This document shows positions 11,672 through 22,859 of a DNA stretch of 64,000 nt, piece after piece. The first letter of the stretch is position 1, and the number at the start of each line of letters is the position of its first letter. Both the position numbers and the translations under genes were made by a program. The notes beneath the pieces are model-generated. The model was not told the DNA's origin. It searched no databases and saw only the letters and a program-made list of their open reading frames with translations. The DNA is from Coprinellus micaceus (Eukaryota > Basidiomycota > Agaricomycetes > Agaricales > Psathyrellaceae), in contig OX596343.1 of NCBI GenBank assembly GCA_951394405.1, positions 186,001-250,000 on the forward strand. The letters are read 5' to 3'.

Positions 11672-12836
11672 GAAGTCCCCCTTGTAGATCCCCTCTATAT
11701 ACACGCCAAGTTGGATCAGAGATCTGTCAATGCTCCGATCGTGATGGCGCATGGATATTCCCAGGGATCTCCGCCATGAACCGGTGGTGATCCATTCACG
11801 AGCCATATAGCCTCTCCCTGGCTCTCCAAGGAGACCTCTCCTCCCCGGAGAGCTGAAATGGACCTCCAAAGGTTCTCCACTGTAACGTGATGTCTAGCCT
11901 GATTATATAATCGGTTTGGATGGGCGCTCGCACCGTTGGATATTTGCTCGCCGTTTCGTCCATTGGTTCACGGTATTGAATTTTGAATGCAGTTGGATAA
12001 AAGGTGTATTAGGCAGATAAACTAATATACATGATGGGTCTATACATTTCTGTAGTCCTACAGCAACGCCGCATTGCTGCTACCTGGCTTGGAGAGGGGG
12101 CTGCACCGTAACAGGTCCTCCACTACATCTGGATATTGAAATGGCAAATCCCTACAAGACATATATGTGAGCATGACGACGTAGACCGCCAGCACATTCG
12201 GGAGCTACTCACCTTGTGATCCACGTCACTCGGAACTCCCGCTCCCCCCACAGCCCCAAACACCCATGACCTGGCACCCCCGACCCCCAAACCCCTCTCT
12301 TGCCACAACCACCAAGTGTTCCGAAGCTTAACTAACAAAAGGTATCAGTACGCTGTGAAGGAAATCAAAACAAAGGATGAACAAACTTACTCACTGTCAC
12401 CAGTGGGGGACCTGCCTTGAACTTGGGGGTGATGTTGAATGTGGGGAACAAGGTGAGAGTGCAAGAAGTGCAGACTCAACGTGGCGAGCCTTATGATTGA
12501 GAGTGGGAAGCATTGACTAAGGCGGGCCGAGCCGTTGCCGAGCCATCGCCTCTGTGGGAAGGGACCGACACAACAAAAAAAAACACTAAGTCCCTGAATT
12601 GAGTATCCCCTGGAGAACCCACCCGGGAGATCCCCAGGGCATCCAAGGGATGTCATGTCGAGGACCCCAAGCGAGCGGGAAGTGATCAGCCGCCGATATC
12701 CGTGGGAGGGCCTCTGGTGATCAGCCAGCGCGCGGCAAGGATCTCGTTACGAGAGCACCGCCTGTTAGCCGTGGGCCCTCCGTCACGATTGCGCGTGTAT
12801 GTGCTTTGTTAATGTAGTGTTTAAACATTCCATGTC
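11672..12836. other. Intergenic, no supported gene
   Basis: Short frames only. Several stretches look like decayed promoter or transposon sequence, and there is one more GTGTTTAAAC motif close to the transposon island at 12837. Nothing here can be named. Confidence 0.3.
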
Positions 12837-13015
12837 TACAGCGCTTTGCATAATAAACTGCCAACAACTTTTTCTTGACTCGCGTGACTGATGGTCACAG
12901 TCGCGGGCGCTTAGGGGCGCTTGCCTGATTGAGGTGCAAGATCCGGACCATCCTCGACACAACCTCTCGTTGTCCTACTTGATTCTCCACTTTGTTACAC
13001 CTACTCTCACAAGAT
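12837..13015 (+). repeat. Isolated transposon left-end fragment
   Basis: Begins TA-CAGCGCTTTGCATAATAAAC and continues about 105 bp identically to the subterminal part of copy 2 (TGACTGATGGTCACAGTCGC onward). It diverges after GATCC into unrelated sequence. It is directly followed by the TIR of the next copy, which indicates nested or serial insertion. Confidence 0.7.
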
Positions 13016-14340
13016 TACAGCGCTTTGCATAATAAACTGCCAACCAACTTTTTTTTTTGAAACTGGGATAGGCTCCGAGGCGTGACCCCTGTCACGCAAA
13101 TCACGATCCCCGAGCAGGCCGGCCCACTGGCAAATGGGAGACAGGTTGGCCGCTGGCGCAGGCTCAACACAAGTCAATTCAAGGATGATACTATAGACTC
13201 AGAAAGACCTATATTTTACATATTGGCAAGGAAGGTATACCCGGAATGTTCAACCCAACCGACCACCATCTTGGACGTGATGGACGCTGCGGCCTTGTAA
13301 ATGAGGTAAGGGCGGCCGGCGTCATTGTTGCGAGCGAGTTCTCCATTTCGACGAAGCCAGGATTTGAGGGAGTGGAATGAAGGTTCAATAGGGTTATAGT
13401 CCGGAGAATAGGGGGGAAGGTAGATGAGCTTTGCTCCTGGGTTATTGGAAAATGTAAATGGCTAGGAAAGAAAGAAGATCGGTTGAAGAGATCAATACTC
13501 ACCACACTCCTCAACGACAATTCTTCGAACCTCTTCATCATGGTGGATAGAACAATTATCAAGAACCACCACACTTCTTGGGCCAGGATATGGGTTTAAG
13601 AGAGGGGCCTGCACCCTGTCAGCTCAAGCCCGGGCTGTCTTTGAAAAGGATGGCTCACCACATCGTTCTGAATAAAAGAAATGAACTTCTCTTTGTTGAC
13701 TGACCCTTCAAAGACATCCATAGCAATATAACCTTCGTAGGTGAGCGCCGGGAGGACCGAATAACGTGCCCCCCGGATGAACAGCTCGCGTCGAATACAA
13801 GGGAACCCAACTTGCTCCCAGCCACTTGTGCGTTGGTTGGTGCGATTGTCGACACTCGATTCGTCAAGCCAGACGAAGTACTCGGCCGGAATTTCCCCGT
13901 ATGCCGCCTGCCAAGTAGCTCGGAGCAATTCGTTGCGCTCCATCGCTTTCTGTGATATCTTCTTCCTGGAAAGGGAAATGCAATGAAGGGTATGACAGAG
14001 GGTCGCAAGCGAGACATCTATACCGTGGTATTCACTAAGCCAATCTTGAATCTCGTCTAGGTAGAGGGTTGGATTGGCATCGAGAATTGATGCGATATAG
14101 TTGATGTATTCGGCACTGAGAGCCCGATTCCTCCCTCGGGGTCATGCTAGGGGGTTATTGACGACCCCAAATTCATTGTGAAGGCGAATTACTTCGTGCA
14201 CAGTGCGCTCAGAGCACCCAGCAAGGGCCACCATCTCTTCATCGGACTTGCCCAGAACAAACTTCCACCGAACAATGGAATTTCGCATTTCCTGACTGAG
14301 ATGAGGAGCCATAAGTAAAAGAGGGACGATTGGGCGGGGT
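13016..14340 (-). mobile_element. Tc1/mariner copy 1, inverted, 5-prime end deleted
   Basis: The right TIR is intact at 13018-13044. Internal sequence up to 14322 is the reverse complement of 16728-18034. Beyond that, copy 1 jumps from the transposase 5-prime flank to the GAGGGACGATTGGG segment, a deletion of about 370 bp at an AAAAG microhomology. It then ends without its left TIR, directly against copy 2. Confidence 0.75.
13216..14312 (-). pseudogene. Tc1/mariner (DDE_3-type) transposase, copy 1, nonsense-bearing
   Basis: Mirror image of the copy at 16738-17834. Three exons are separated by introns at 13609-13658 and 13437-13502, 981 coding nt. An in-frame TGA at 14142-14144 follows an intact N-terminal helix-turn-helix-like region (GKSDEEMVALAGCSERTVHE). 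The catalytic part is intact: WLDESSVDN (first Asp), VVLDNCSIHHDEEVR (second Asp) and YLPPYSPDYNPIE (Glu), the signature of IS630/Tc1/mariner DD-E enzymes. Because of the stop, no full-length protein is expected, although re-initiation downstream could give a product with the catalytic core. Confidence 0.85.
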
Positions 14341-14390
14341 TACAGCGCTTTGCATAATAAACTGCCAACAACTTTTTCTTGACTCACGTG

Positions 14391-14897
14391 CAAGGGTGGG
14401 CTGGGGTTCTAAACAAGAACCTAGGGTCGGAAATTTTGGATTGGCCCTCAAGGGCTGACCTATCTACCTACTGGCACAGGGGCCTTCCATATATGGCAAT
14501 ATGACATCATTTTTTGGTGTGCCAACTTGAAGCGGCCCAACAGTGACATCCTTGCTCATCAGCAGCAAAACCCATGTACCCAGTGCCCTTTCAAGGTCAA
14601 CTGCACACATTTTCAAAGCCAGTGCAGGGTGACCACAAAATCAACAGTCTGCTGGACAGGGGTAAGTAATCTTTTTGATGCAAAACAAATGCCAAAGCCT
14701 TAACTAAAGTACATTTAGACGTTGTGTTGCTTGTTTATGGGCCACAGACATTGCTCAGGTGGCCCCAAACCCATTGTGACACCCAAAAAACTGATTTAAC
14801 TGCATATTTCCAGGGTGACCAACAATTTTTTTCCCAGCCTGGTGGCTGACCTATCTATCCAGGGTGGGTCACATATTTTAAGACCAGCCCACCCTTG
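14391..14897. mobile_element. Non-autonomous hAT-like MITE inserted in copy 2
   Basis: A 507-bp insert begins CAAGGGTGGGCTGG and ends CCAGCCCACCCTTG, a 14-bp perfect inverted repeat. The flanks are CTCACGTG and CTCGCGTG, an 8-bp target duplication with one mismatch, as expected for hAT. The uninterrupted site is seen in the end fragment at 12837 (CTTGACTCGCGTGACTG), which confirms the insertion. There is no coding capacity. Confidence 0.85.
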
Positions 14898-15389
14898 CTC
14901 GCGTGACTGATGGTCACAGTCGCGGGCGCTTAGGGGCGCTTGCCTGATTGAGGTGCAAGATCCAGACCCAATCGTCCCTCTTTTGTTGGAAGACAATGCT
15001 CATGTCAACTCTATCTCTACAAAGAATACCTCTATTTCGAACGTTTTACTTATCTTCTATTGTTCTACAGAGAACAACAACCACTTTGTATTATTCCCAT
15101 TATACTCGCACTTATTGTTCTCTTATCTCCACCTTATCTCCATTCACTGCTATTGTTCTCTACTTATGGAACATCTATTGTTCTTTCCTATTGTTCCGCA
15201 TATAGGTTATCTATTGTTCTCCACAGTATATAGTCCACACTGTAAGTGGGTGAGTCCCCATCGAACTCTCCCCACTTACAGGTGCGTATCCTGTATACCC
15301 TACCTACTTTCAATCTAACATCGAACTCTCCCCACTTACAGTGGGTCATACTTGCATCGTTTTACATCTTTTACTTATGGCTCCTCATC

Positions 15390-15589
15390 NNNNNNNNNNN
15401 NNNNNNNNNNNNNNNNNNNNNNNNNNNNNNNNNNNNNNNNNNNNNNNNNNNNNNNNNNNNNNNNNNNNNNNNNNNNNNNNNNNNNNNNNNNNNNNNNNNN
15501 NNNNNNNNNNNNNNNNNNNNNNNNNNNNNNNNNNNNNNNNNNNNNNNNNNNNNNNNNNNNNNNNNNNNNNNNNNNNNNNNNNNNNNNNN
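15390..15589. other. Assembly gap, 200 N
   Basis: Exactly 200 N, a placeholder length. The 1,161 bp ending at its left edge reappear starting at its right edge. Confidence 0.98.
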
Positions 15590-16750
15590 CACCATCTCTT
15601 CATCGGACTTGCCCAGAACAAACTTCCACCGAACAATGGAATTTCGCATTTCCTGACTGAGATGAGGAGCCATAAGTAAAAGAGGGACGATTGGGCGGGG
15701 TTACAGCGCTTTGCATAATAAACTGCCAACAACTTTTTCTTGACTCACGTGCAAGGGTGGGCTGGGGTTCTAAACAAGAACCTAGGGTCGGAAATTTTGG
15801 ATTGGCCCTCAAGGGCTGACCTATCTACCTACTGGCACAGGGGCCTTCCATATATGGCAATATGACATCATTTTTTGGTGTGCCAACTTGAAGCGGCCCA
15901 ACAGTGACATCCTTGCTCATCAGCAGCAAAACCCATGTACCCAGTGCCCTTTCAAGGTCAACTGCACACATTTTCAAAGCCAGTGCAGGGTGACCACAAA
16001 ATCAACAGTCTGCTGGACAGGGGTAAGTAATCTTTTTGATGCAAAACAAATGCCAAAGCCTTAACTAAAGTACATTTAGACGTTGTGTTGCTTGTTTATG
16101 GGCCACAGACATTGCTCAGGTGGCCCCAAACCCATTGTGACACCCAAAAAACTGATTTAACTGCATATTTCCAGGGTGACCAACAATTTTTTTCCCAGCC
16201 TGGTGGCTGACCTATCTATCCAGGGTGGGTCACATATTTTAAGACCAGCCCACCCTTGCTCGCGTGACTGATGGTCACAGTCGCGGGCGCTTAGGGGCGC
16301 TTGCCTGATTGAGGTGCAAGATCCAGACCCAATCGTCCCTCTTTTGTTGGAAGACAATGCTCATGTCAACTCTATCTCTACAAAGAATACCTCTATTTCG
16401 AACGTTTTACTTATCTTCTATTGTTCTACAGAGAACAACAACCACTTTGTATTATTCCCATTATACTCGCACTTATTGTTCTCTTATCTCCACCTTATCT
16501 CCATTCACTGCTATTGTTCTCTACTTATGGAACATCTATTGTTCTTTCCTATTGTTCCGCATATAGGTTATCTATTGTTCTCCACAGTATATAGTCCACA
16601 CTGTAAGTGGGTGAGTCCCCATCGAACTCTCCCCACTTACAGGTGCGTATCCTGTATACCCTACCTACTTTCAATCTAACATCGAACTCTCCCCACTTAC
16701 AGTGGGTCATACTTGCATCGTTTTACATCTTTTACTTATGGCTCCTCATC
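15590..16750. repeat. Direct copy of 14229-15389 across the gap
   Basis: Offset is a constant 1,361 bp. All translated frames in the two copies are identical, including the MITE and the leader. This is most simply two contig ends that overlap but were not merged, so features in it should not be counted twice. Confidence 0.85.
15752..16258. mobile_element. Second listing of the hAT-like MITE
   Basis: Same sequence and flanks as 14391-14897, inside the repeated block; probably the same physical element. Confidence 0.7.
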
Positions 16751-17834
16751 TCAGTCAGGAAATGCGAAATTCCATTGTTCGGTGGAAGTTTGTTCTGGGC
16801 AAGTCCGATGAAGAGATGGTGGCCCTTGCTGGGTGCTCTGAGCGCACTGTGCACGAAGTAATTCGCCTTCACAATGAATTTGGGGTCGTCAATAACCCCC
16901 TAGCATGACCCCGAGGGAGGAATCGGGCTCTCAGTGCCGAATACATCAACTATATCGCATCAATTCTCGATGCCAATCCAACCCTCTACCTAGACGAGAT
17001 TCAAGATTGGCTTAGTGAATACCACGGTATAGATGTCTCGCTTGCGACCCTCTGTCATACCCTTCATTGCATTTCCCTTTCCAGGAAGAAGATATCACAG
17101 AAAGCGATGGAGCGCAACGAATTGCTCCGAGCTACTTGGCAGGCGGCATACGGGGAAATTCCGGCCGAGTACTTCGTCTGGCTTGACGAATCGAGTGTCG
17201 ACAATCGCACCAACCAACGCACAAGTGGCTGGGAGCAAGTTGGGTTCCCTTGTATTCGACGCGAGCTGTTCATCCGGGGGGCACGTTATTCGGTCCTCCC
17301 GGCGCTCACCTACGAAGGTTATATTGCTATGGATGTCTTTGAAGGGTCAGTCAACAAAGAGAAGTTCATTTCTTTTATTCAGAACGATGTGGTGAGCCAT
17401 CCTTTTCAAAGACAGCCCGGGCTTGAGCTGACAGGGTGCAGGCCCCTCTCTTAAACCCATATCCTGGCCCAAGAAGTGTGGTGGTTCTTGATAATTGTTC
17501 TATCCACCATGATGAAGAGGTTCGAAGAATTGTCGTTGAGGAGTGTGGTGAGTATTGATCTCTTCAACCGATCTTCTTTCTTTCCTAGCCATTTACATTT
17601 TCCAATAACCCAGGAGCAAAGCTCATCTACCTTCCCCCCTATTCTCCGGACTATAACCCTATTGAACCTTCATTCCACTCCCTCAAATCCTGGCTTCGTC
17701 GAAATGGAGAACTCGCTCGCAACAATGACGCCGGCCGCCCTTACCTCATTTACAAGGCCGCAGCGTCCATCACGTCCAAGATGGTGGTCGGTTGGGTTGA
17801 ACATTCCGGGTATACCTTCCTTGCCAATATGTAA
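16738..17834 (+). pseudogene. Tc1/mariner (DDE_3-type) transposase, copy 2, nonsense-bearing
   Basis: Exons 16738-17391, 17442-17547 and 17614-17834, with introns of 50 and 66 nt, join in phase to 327 codons, the normal length for this family. The start ATG begins MAPHLSQEMRNSIVRWK. The N-terminus is a DNA-binding helix-turn-helix-like segment. The first catalytic Asp is in WLDESSVDN, the second in VVLDNCSIHHD just after intron 1, and the Glu in YSPDYNPIE just after intron 2. A TGA at 16906-16908 (after NNPLA, before PRGRN) interrupts the frame between the DNA-binding and catalytic regions. The other copy has the same TGA, so the mutation predates the duplication. Confidence 0.88.
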
Positions 17835-18034
17835 AATATAGGTCTTTCTGAGTCTATAGTATCATCCTTGAATTGACTTGTGTTGAGCCTGCGCCAGCGG
17901 CCAACCTGTCTCCCATTTGCCAGTGGGCCGGCCTGCTCGGGGATCGTGATTTGCGTGACAGGGGTCACGCCTCGGAGCCTATCCCAGTTTCAAAAAAAAA
18001 AGTTGGTTGGCAGTTTATTATGCAAAGCGCTGTA

Positions 18035-19183
18035 GCAAGAGTGGGAGTAAGGAGGGAAGTTGGAGCGGGAGTGTGGTTGGGGCTAGGCAGGGCGTTGTGG
18101 GTGAGCGGCATTATGGGTTTGATGACGATGGACGAATTGGCAGTGACGGTGCAGGTTGGGGTGGAGCCGGGAACGGGAGTGAAAGGCATGCGGGGAGTGA
18201 AGCGAGAGCGAACATAGACGGAGAGAGAGGAGAGGGAGAGGAGGAAGTGAGAGTGTGGGCCCAAGTATGGGCTTCGGAAGTGCAGGGGGGGAGGAGGGGA
18301 GAGGAGCGATATGATGAGGTTTTTATGTGGGGGTGAGGGGTTGTGAGATGGGCGGGCATGGTAGGATTTTTACGGGGTGACTTTTGTTCCGTCATCTAAC
18401 TTTCTCCTTCCTTTCATGACTGCTCCGCCCCGCCCTTCCTCATGCGCATCAACTCCGTGCCTGCGTTCTCGAACTCCAAGGTCGACACTGTCAACGCCTT
18501 TCTTTTATACCCTGCCCCTCCTCCATCGTAGTGTGTTTGTAATTTTTGTACTGACCCCGATTCAACCCACATCTTATTACTTTAACGGGTGAGCGACGAC
18601 ATATGATATCCCTCGGTATGACCTACTACGGGAATCGTTACGCCTTTTCTACCTTGCAATCGTTCGGGCTGCGGTCGAATGTGATACTGGCTAACTCGAT
18701 CTTCCTAGATCTGGGTCTGAGCGTCCCTGTTCACCGAAACAAGAGCTATGTGTGCGGGAACATCCTTCGAGTACTGAGAGACAGTGAAGCCTGGGAAGAG
18801 CGAGCTAAAGACACTAGGTATGGAGGTTATCCTACATGAAGACGGGGAATGACAGCTTGAAGGCAAGAACTAAATGGGAAACGCTATCATGCAGTGCCGA
18901 CGCAAACATGCGGACGGGCTTCTCCAGGATATGAGACGAAGATGGAATGGGATACACGGTGCGTAAAGCGAAGGCGATCGGGCATAGCAGAGTACTAAAC
19001 GGAGGTGAGATATATGGACGAACCGTACGAGTAGGGTGACTAATAAGGAGGAGATTCGGAAGCGTGGATTCGACGAACAAAAGGAGCACGAGCACGAACG
19101 TCAGAAAGAAGCGGGATAAAACGACGGTGTATCACATATACGAGTGTGATGGAAACCTACGAAACCGGAGGAAGACGCATAGA
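18035..19183. other. Intergenic between the transposon island and TPR-CHAT gene A
   Basis: No convincing gene. Frames at 18035-18115 and 18416-18500 resemble parts of 26512-26690 (PAFSN followed by S or P, then KVD; GVR followed by a Glu/Gly/Val-rich stretch), so a dispersed repeat or decayed gene family is present. The 3-prime UTR of the CHAT gene probably lies at 19060-19183. Confidence 0.3.
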
Positions 19184-22100
19184 TCAATATCCAAAGTGTA
19201 CGAAGGGAGCCCAAACGAGGAGGGCGTCATCTGTATCCCCGCAGTCTTCTCGCAACCTCTTGATGGCATGGTGAAGGGCGTACGCGGCGAGCGATCCATC
19301 GAATCCACTGCCGCTACCATCTCTGTGGTTCCACAGGTAGTCGTAAAAGTCATTTGCAACCTCCTGTGCTGCCCTATCCCCGATGGACCACATGGTCGCC
19401 ACCACCCGACGGTACCCCGCAGCAAGCATCCCAGCAGCAAGGTGGACCGCTTCATCGGAGAGCATCTCGTCCCCAGTGCTGGTTTGGCACGCGGAGAGGA
19501 AGGCTAGATCGGCGTTCTTCAGATCCTTTCGCATGATTGTAGCCAGATCCAAAATTCCGTTGTGGAAGCGGAACTTACTCTCCAACGATTCTTCCGGGTT
19601 CTGGTATCCGTGACAGGCGAGATGGATGCTGCTAAATACCTCCAAATGGTTGAGACAAGCGTCGATGGTAAGCTCGCTCCCTTCGACCTTGAGTACCCTA
19701 ATTCCTCTCTCCACAGCCTTCCCGTAGATTGAACGTACTTCCGTCGTCGTTTCTTGAATCGGTAAGGCTCCTGGAGCACTCGGCTGGCTTGTCAAAAATA
19801 ATCCTGACAACTTCTCGTCGATCGGGCGACAGTCCCTGACGCGCTCTGTGAGAACGGAGACGGTGGGCGTGTACGACGATACAGCGTAGTCGAGTACACT
19901 CTCAGACCCTGACCAACTGTATACACCCGCTGCGTGGAGTGGGAGGAATGACAGAGCACCGGTTGGGCACCACCAGATCCTTGGCGGTTTCGCCCCCGAC
20001 AAGGGATCGAATTTCTGTTTGAATAATCAGTTTCACGGTCGATACCCGAATACCGCGAAGATGGGCTCACCGAGAAGCCTAGCATATCGAGTATAGGTTT
20101 TACCACGTCAACCCACAGACCCTGGAGGACGTTTCGTACTGGATTCTCCCCCACGGCTCGTTTCGACCGAAACTGTCCTATAGCCCTTTCTCGTGGCTTC
20201 CCATCGTCCTTCATTCCTTCGTCCTCTGTGCGGAGGCTTTTGGATCGGAGTTGTGCGCTCAAGTCGCGGTGATATTCTTTCGCCTTCTGCCAAGAGAAGT
20301 TAGGCAGAGGGATGTGGAGTGGCTCGCCCAGTCCTGATAGAAGGGCAATCGCATCGCACCGCTGCTTATCGACATTGATCACGATGATAGGTCCCGACTC
20401 TGGAAGATGCTGAAATAGGGCAGAGAATTTTGGGGGGTGGAGGAACGATTCAAAGCCCGGAATAGCTCTCACTTGACAGAGTAGCTCCTCCCACTGCTGT
20501 GCAAGGTTCATCTGAGCGACGGCCTCCGTTTCCAGTTCGATCTTCTCCGGGAGGGACATGTCGATACGAGAATGCCCCCGAGAAGCGCCTGCGCTTTCAA
20601 GCTGTTTGGATACATCCAGGATGAGCGCCGCTAGGTCGGGGCGGCGAGTATGGAGCCCGTCGAGCGGTGTGCGCAAGCTATTTAGCTGATTCCAGACAAG
20701 GCACCGACCTTGTTCCAGCCACTCGAGAGCTTTGTCTGGCCGCTCGAGCTCGCAAGCTGTGGAAGCTGCCTCGAGAGCTATCCCAGAAATGCTTCGAAGC
20801 TGGGCGTGACGGCCTCGAACAGTCTGTTCCATACCCCCTATGACAGCGAGCAAGGATAATGCAGTGTCGAGGGCGGGCAAGATATGGGGTGACCGGGGGT
20901 TGTATTGCTTCAGGATTTGAGCCCAACGGTTGGCCGCCTCCAGCCTGTCGCGCGGCGAGCCGAAATTGCGAGTTGCTGCAAATTCATATTGGGCAATCCC
21001 TTTTTCAAAGTCCTCTGAACTTCCGGTTTGGTCGAACCGGGTGAGTAACGCCCTTCCAAGGTTGCACAACCAACTAGGGAGGTTTGCGTGACCTTCGGGA
21101 GTAAGGTGTATCGCCCTCTGTATGACCGCGATTCCTTCGTCAATATCCGAAAGTTTACAAGTGAGATCAAAGCGACGAATAAGCGACGTTCCGAGGTTGT
21201 TGAGCCAACGAGGCAAGATGGGGTGGCCATCGGGAGCAAGCTTCACTGCTCTCTCTTGCGCTAAGACCGCATCGGTGAGGTCTGAGACCTGAGAAGTTGC
21301 CTCGAAGCGACGGGTCAGAGCGGTTCCGAGGTTGTCAAGCCAGTCGGGTAGGGCTGCATGTCCCTTTGGAGCAAGTTCCACAGTTCTCCGGACTACACTG
21401 ACCGCTTCATCAATATCTGGCAAGTCTCGCGTGAGCTCAAAGCGACTCCGGAACGAGTTTCCAAGGTTGTTGAGCAGAGTTGGTAGGCCTGCTCGACCTG
21501 GTGGAGTGATGTCCACCGCCCTCTGCTGCACCGCAATGGCCTCTGCAATATCTGACAATTCACCTGTGCGTTCGAACCGAGCGCCGTATAGGTTCCCCAG
21601 GTTTGTAAGCCAATTCGGTAGCTCTAGGTGATCCTCTGGAGTGAGATTAACCGCTTTCTGCAGGACCGTGATCCCTTCGGCGACGTCTGAGAGATTCCCA
21701 ACGCGTTCAAAACGGCGCATTAACGACCCGCCGAGGTTATTGAGCATCGTCGGGAGGTATGGGTGGCCTACTTCCGTGAGCCTCACCGCACTCTGCAGCG
21801 AAGATATCCCTTTGTCGATGTCGGAAAGCTGCCCAGCGCCTTCGAAACGGCGCACCAAGGAGCTTCCCAAACCGGCGAGGCGGTCGGGCAGAGCTTTGTG
21901 GCCTTCAGGAGTGAGCTCCACTGATGCTTGGTGTGCTGAGACGGCTTTGGAAATGTCCCCAAGCGCACCTGCCCTTTCGAAGCGACACATGAGCGAATTT
22001 CCAAGGTTAGAGAACATTGCTGCCCGCGATGGGTGATCCTCGGGGACGGATTTTACCGCCGCCTGTTGCACTGAAATGGCTTCGGAGATCTCCTCCAAGT

Positions 22101-22851
22101 CACCAGTTAGCTCGAAGTGACACTGCAAAGCGATGCCGAAGTTACTGAGCCGACCAGGAAGTTCATCGTGGTCCTTAGGAGTGGATTCCACCGCCCTCCT
22201 CAGGACTACGGCTGCTTCGCTAAGGCAAGCAGGGTTCCCCGTCCTCCCGAACAGCTGTAACAAGTCTACCCCACGGCTGGTATAGGTGGTGTGGTCTGTA
22301 TATAAGGGGTATTCAGGAACGACGTTTCAATCCCCCAAGAAAGTTACCCACCCATTTCGGGTGCTAAGTTCCATGTTACGGTCAAGCTCACGCCCGGGTC
22401 ACATACTTCCATATTTTTGCTGTGCCCTATGCAGAAATGAATTCAACATTTTACACTTCGGTAGCCTCGAGCAGACCTCACCTTGTTCGACTTGACCTTC
22501 CGCATTACGAATCTCATTGTAATCCAGGTGCACAAATGAGAAGTCCTCGCCGTCGTCGGACTTGAGGATGAGATCGACGCCCTCTACCCCTGCAGCACTG
22601 CCATTACATCCTTAGTTCGCGCTGAGGGTAGACGGGAACACGGGGGAGACTCACAGTTCTATGAAACCTGTCGTTTCCCACCGTCGGGGATGGGACTTCG
22701 TCAGGACGAAAGGTGAACCTTCTTCCGATCCAGGTATCCTAAACACCGAGATTTCCGTCAGACCCAGCAGCGGTTTGTAATCTTCGGAATTATCAGTGCG
22801 TTCAACCACAATATCTGGAGAAGTCCTTTGAGCGCGGGTAACAGTAGCGTT
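19184..22851 (-). CDS. TPR-CHAT domain protein, paralog A (N-terminus interrupted by a stop)
   Basis: Exons (minus): 22655-22851, 22482-22597, 22352-22426, 20071-22295 and 19184-20014, with introns of 55-57 nt, all in phase. The N-terminal about 140 residues are a conserved domain shared with paralog B (VVERTDNSEDYKPLLGL; GEDFSFVHLDYNE), possibly C2-like. About nine 45-residue TPR-type repeats follow (consensus NLG..L..RF...G.LSDI..A), then a helical linker. The last exon is a CHAT domain, a caspase-like cysteine peptidase, with His in HLACHG (exon residue 135) and Cys in FLSACQTS (residue 176). An in-frame TGA at 22852-22854 stands where B has a conserved Trp. Translation could begin at the ATG at 22412 (1,038 aa, keeping TPR and CHAT) or an upstream exon could splice past the stop. 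Such proteins are thought to couple ligand sensing to proteolysis; the substrate is unknown. Confidence 0.85.
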
Positions 22852-22859
22852 TCATTGAA

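Larger units (their letters stand above)
12837..18034. mobile_element. Composite Tc1/mariner-type transposon island
   Basis: The island is bounded by TA dinucleotides and CAGCGCTTTGCATAATAAAC-type ends (12837 left, 18034 right). It contains a 5-prime end fragment (12837-13015), an inverted copy with transposase (13016-14340), a second copy with transposase (14341-18034), a hAT-like MITE inside the second copy and an assembly gap. The arms 13016-14322 and 16728-18034 are inverted copies that match at every point I checked. The TA target, roughly 27-bp ends and DD-E transposase place it in the Tc1/mariner superfamily. Confidence 0.85.
14341..18034 (+). mobile_element. Tc1/mariner copy 2, both TIRs present, with MITE insert
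   Basis: Left TIR at 14343, right TIR ending at 18032, TA on both sides. If the N gap and the duplicated 1,161 bp are an assembly artefact, the real element is about 2.3 kb, or about 1.8 kb without the MITE. The interior carries a 5-prime leader of about 450 bp and the transposase gene. Confidence 0.75.

Noticed and set aside
13777..13986. Plus-strand ORFs inside the inverted transposase
   Set aside because: Antisense shadows of the transposase, repeated in mirror image at 17064-17273.
19784..20010. Extension of the TPR exon frame of gene A through the CHAT exon
   Set aside because: Shadow frame created by reading through the 56-nt intron; the spliced frame gives the conserved CHAT sequence.
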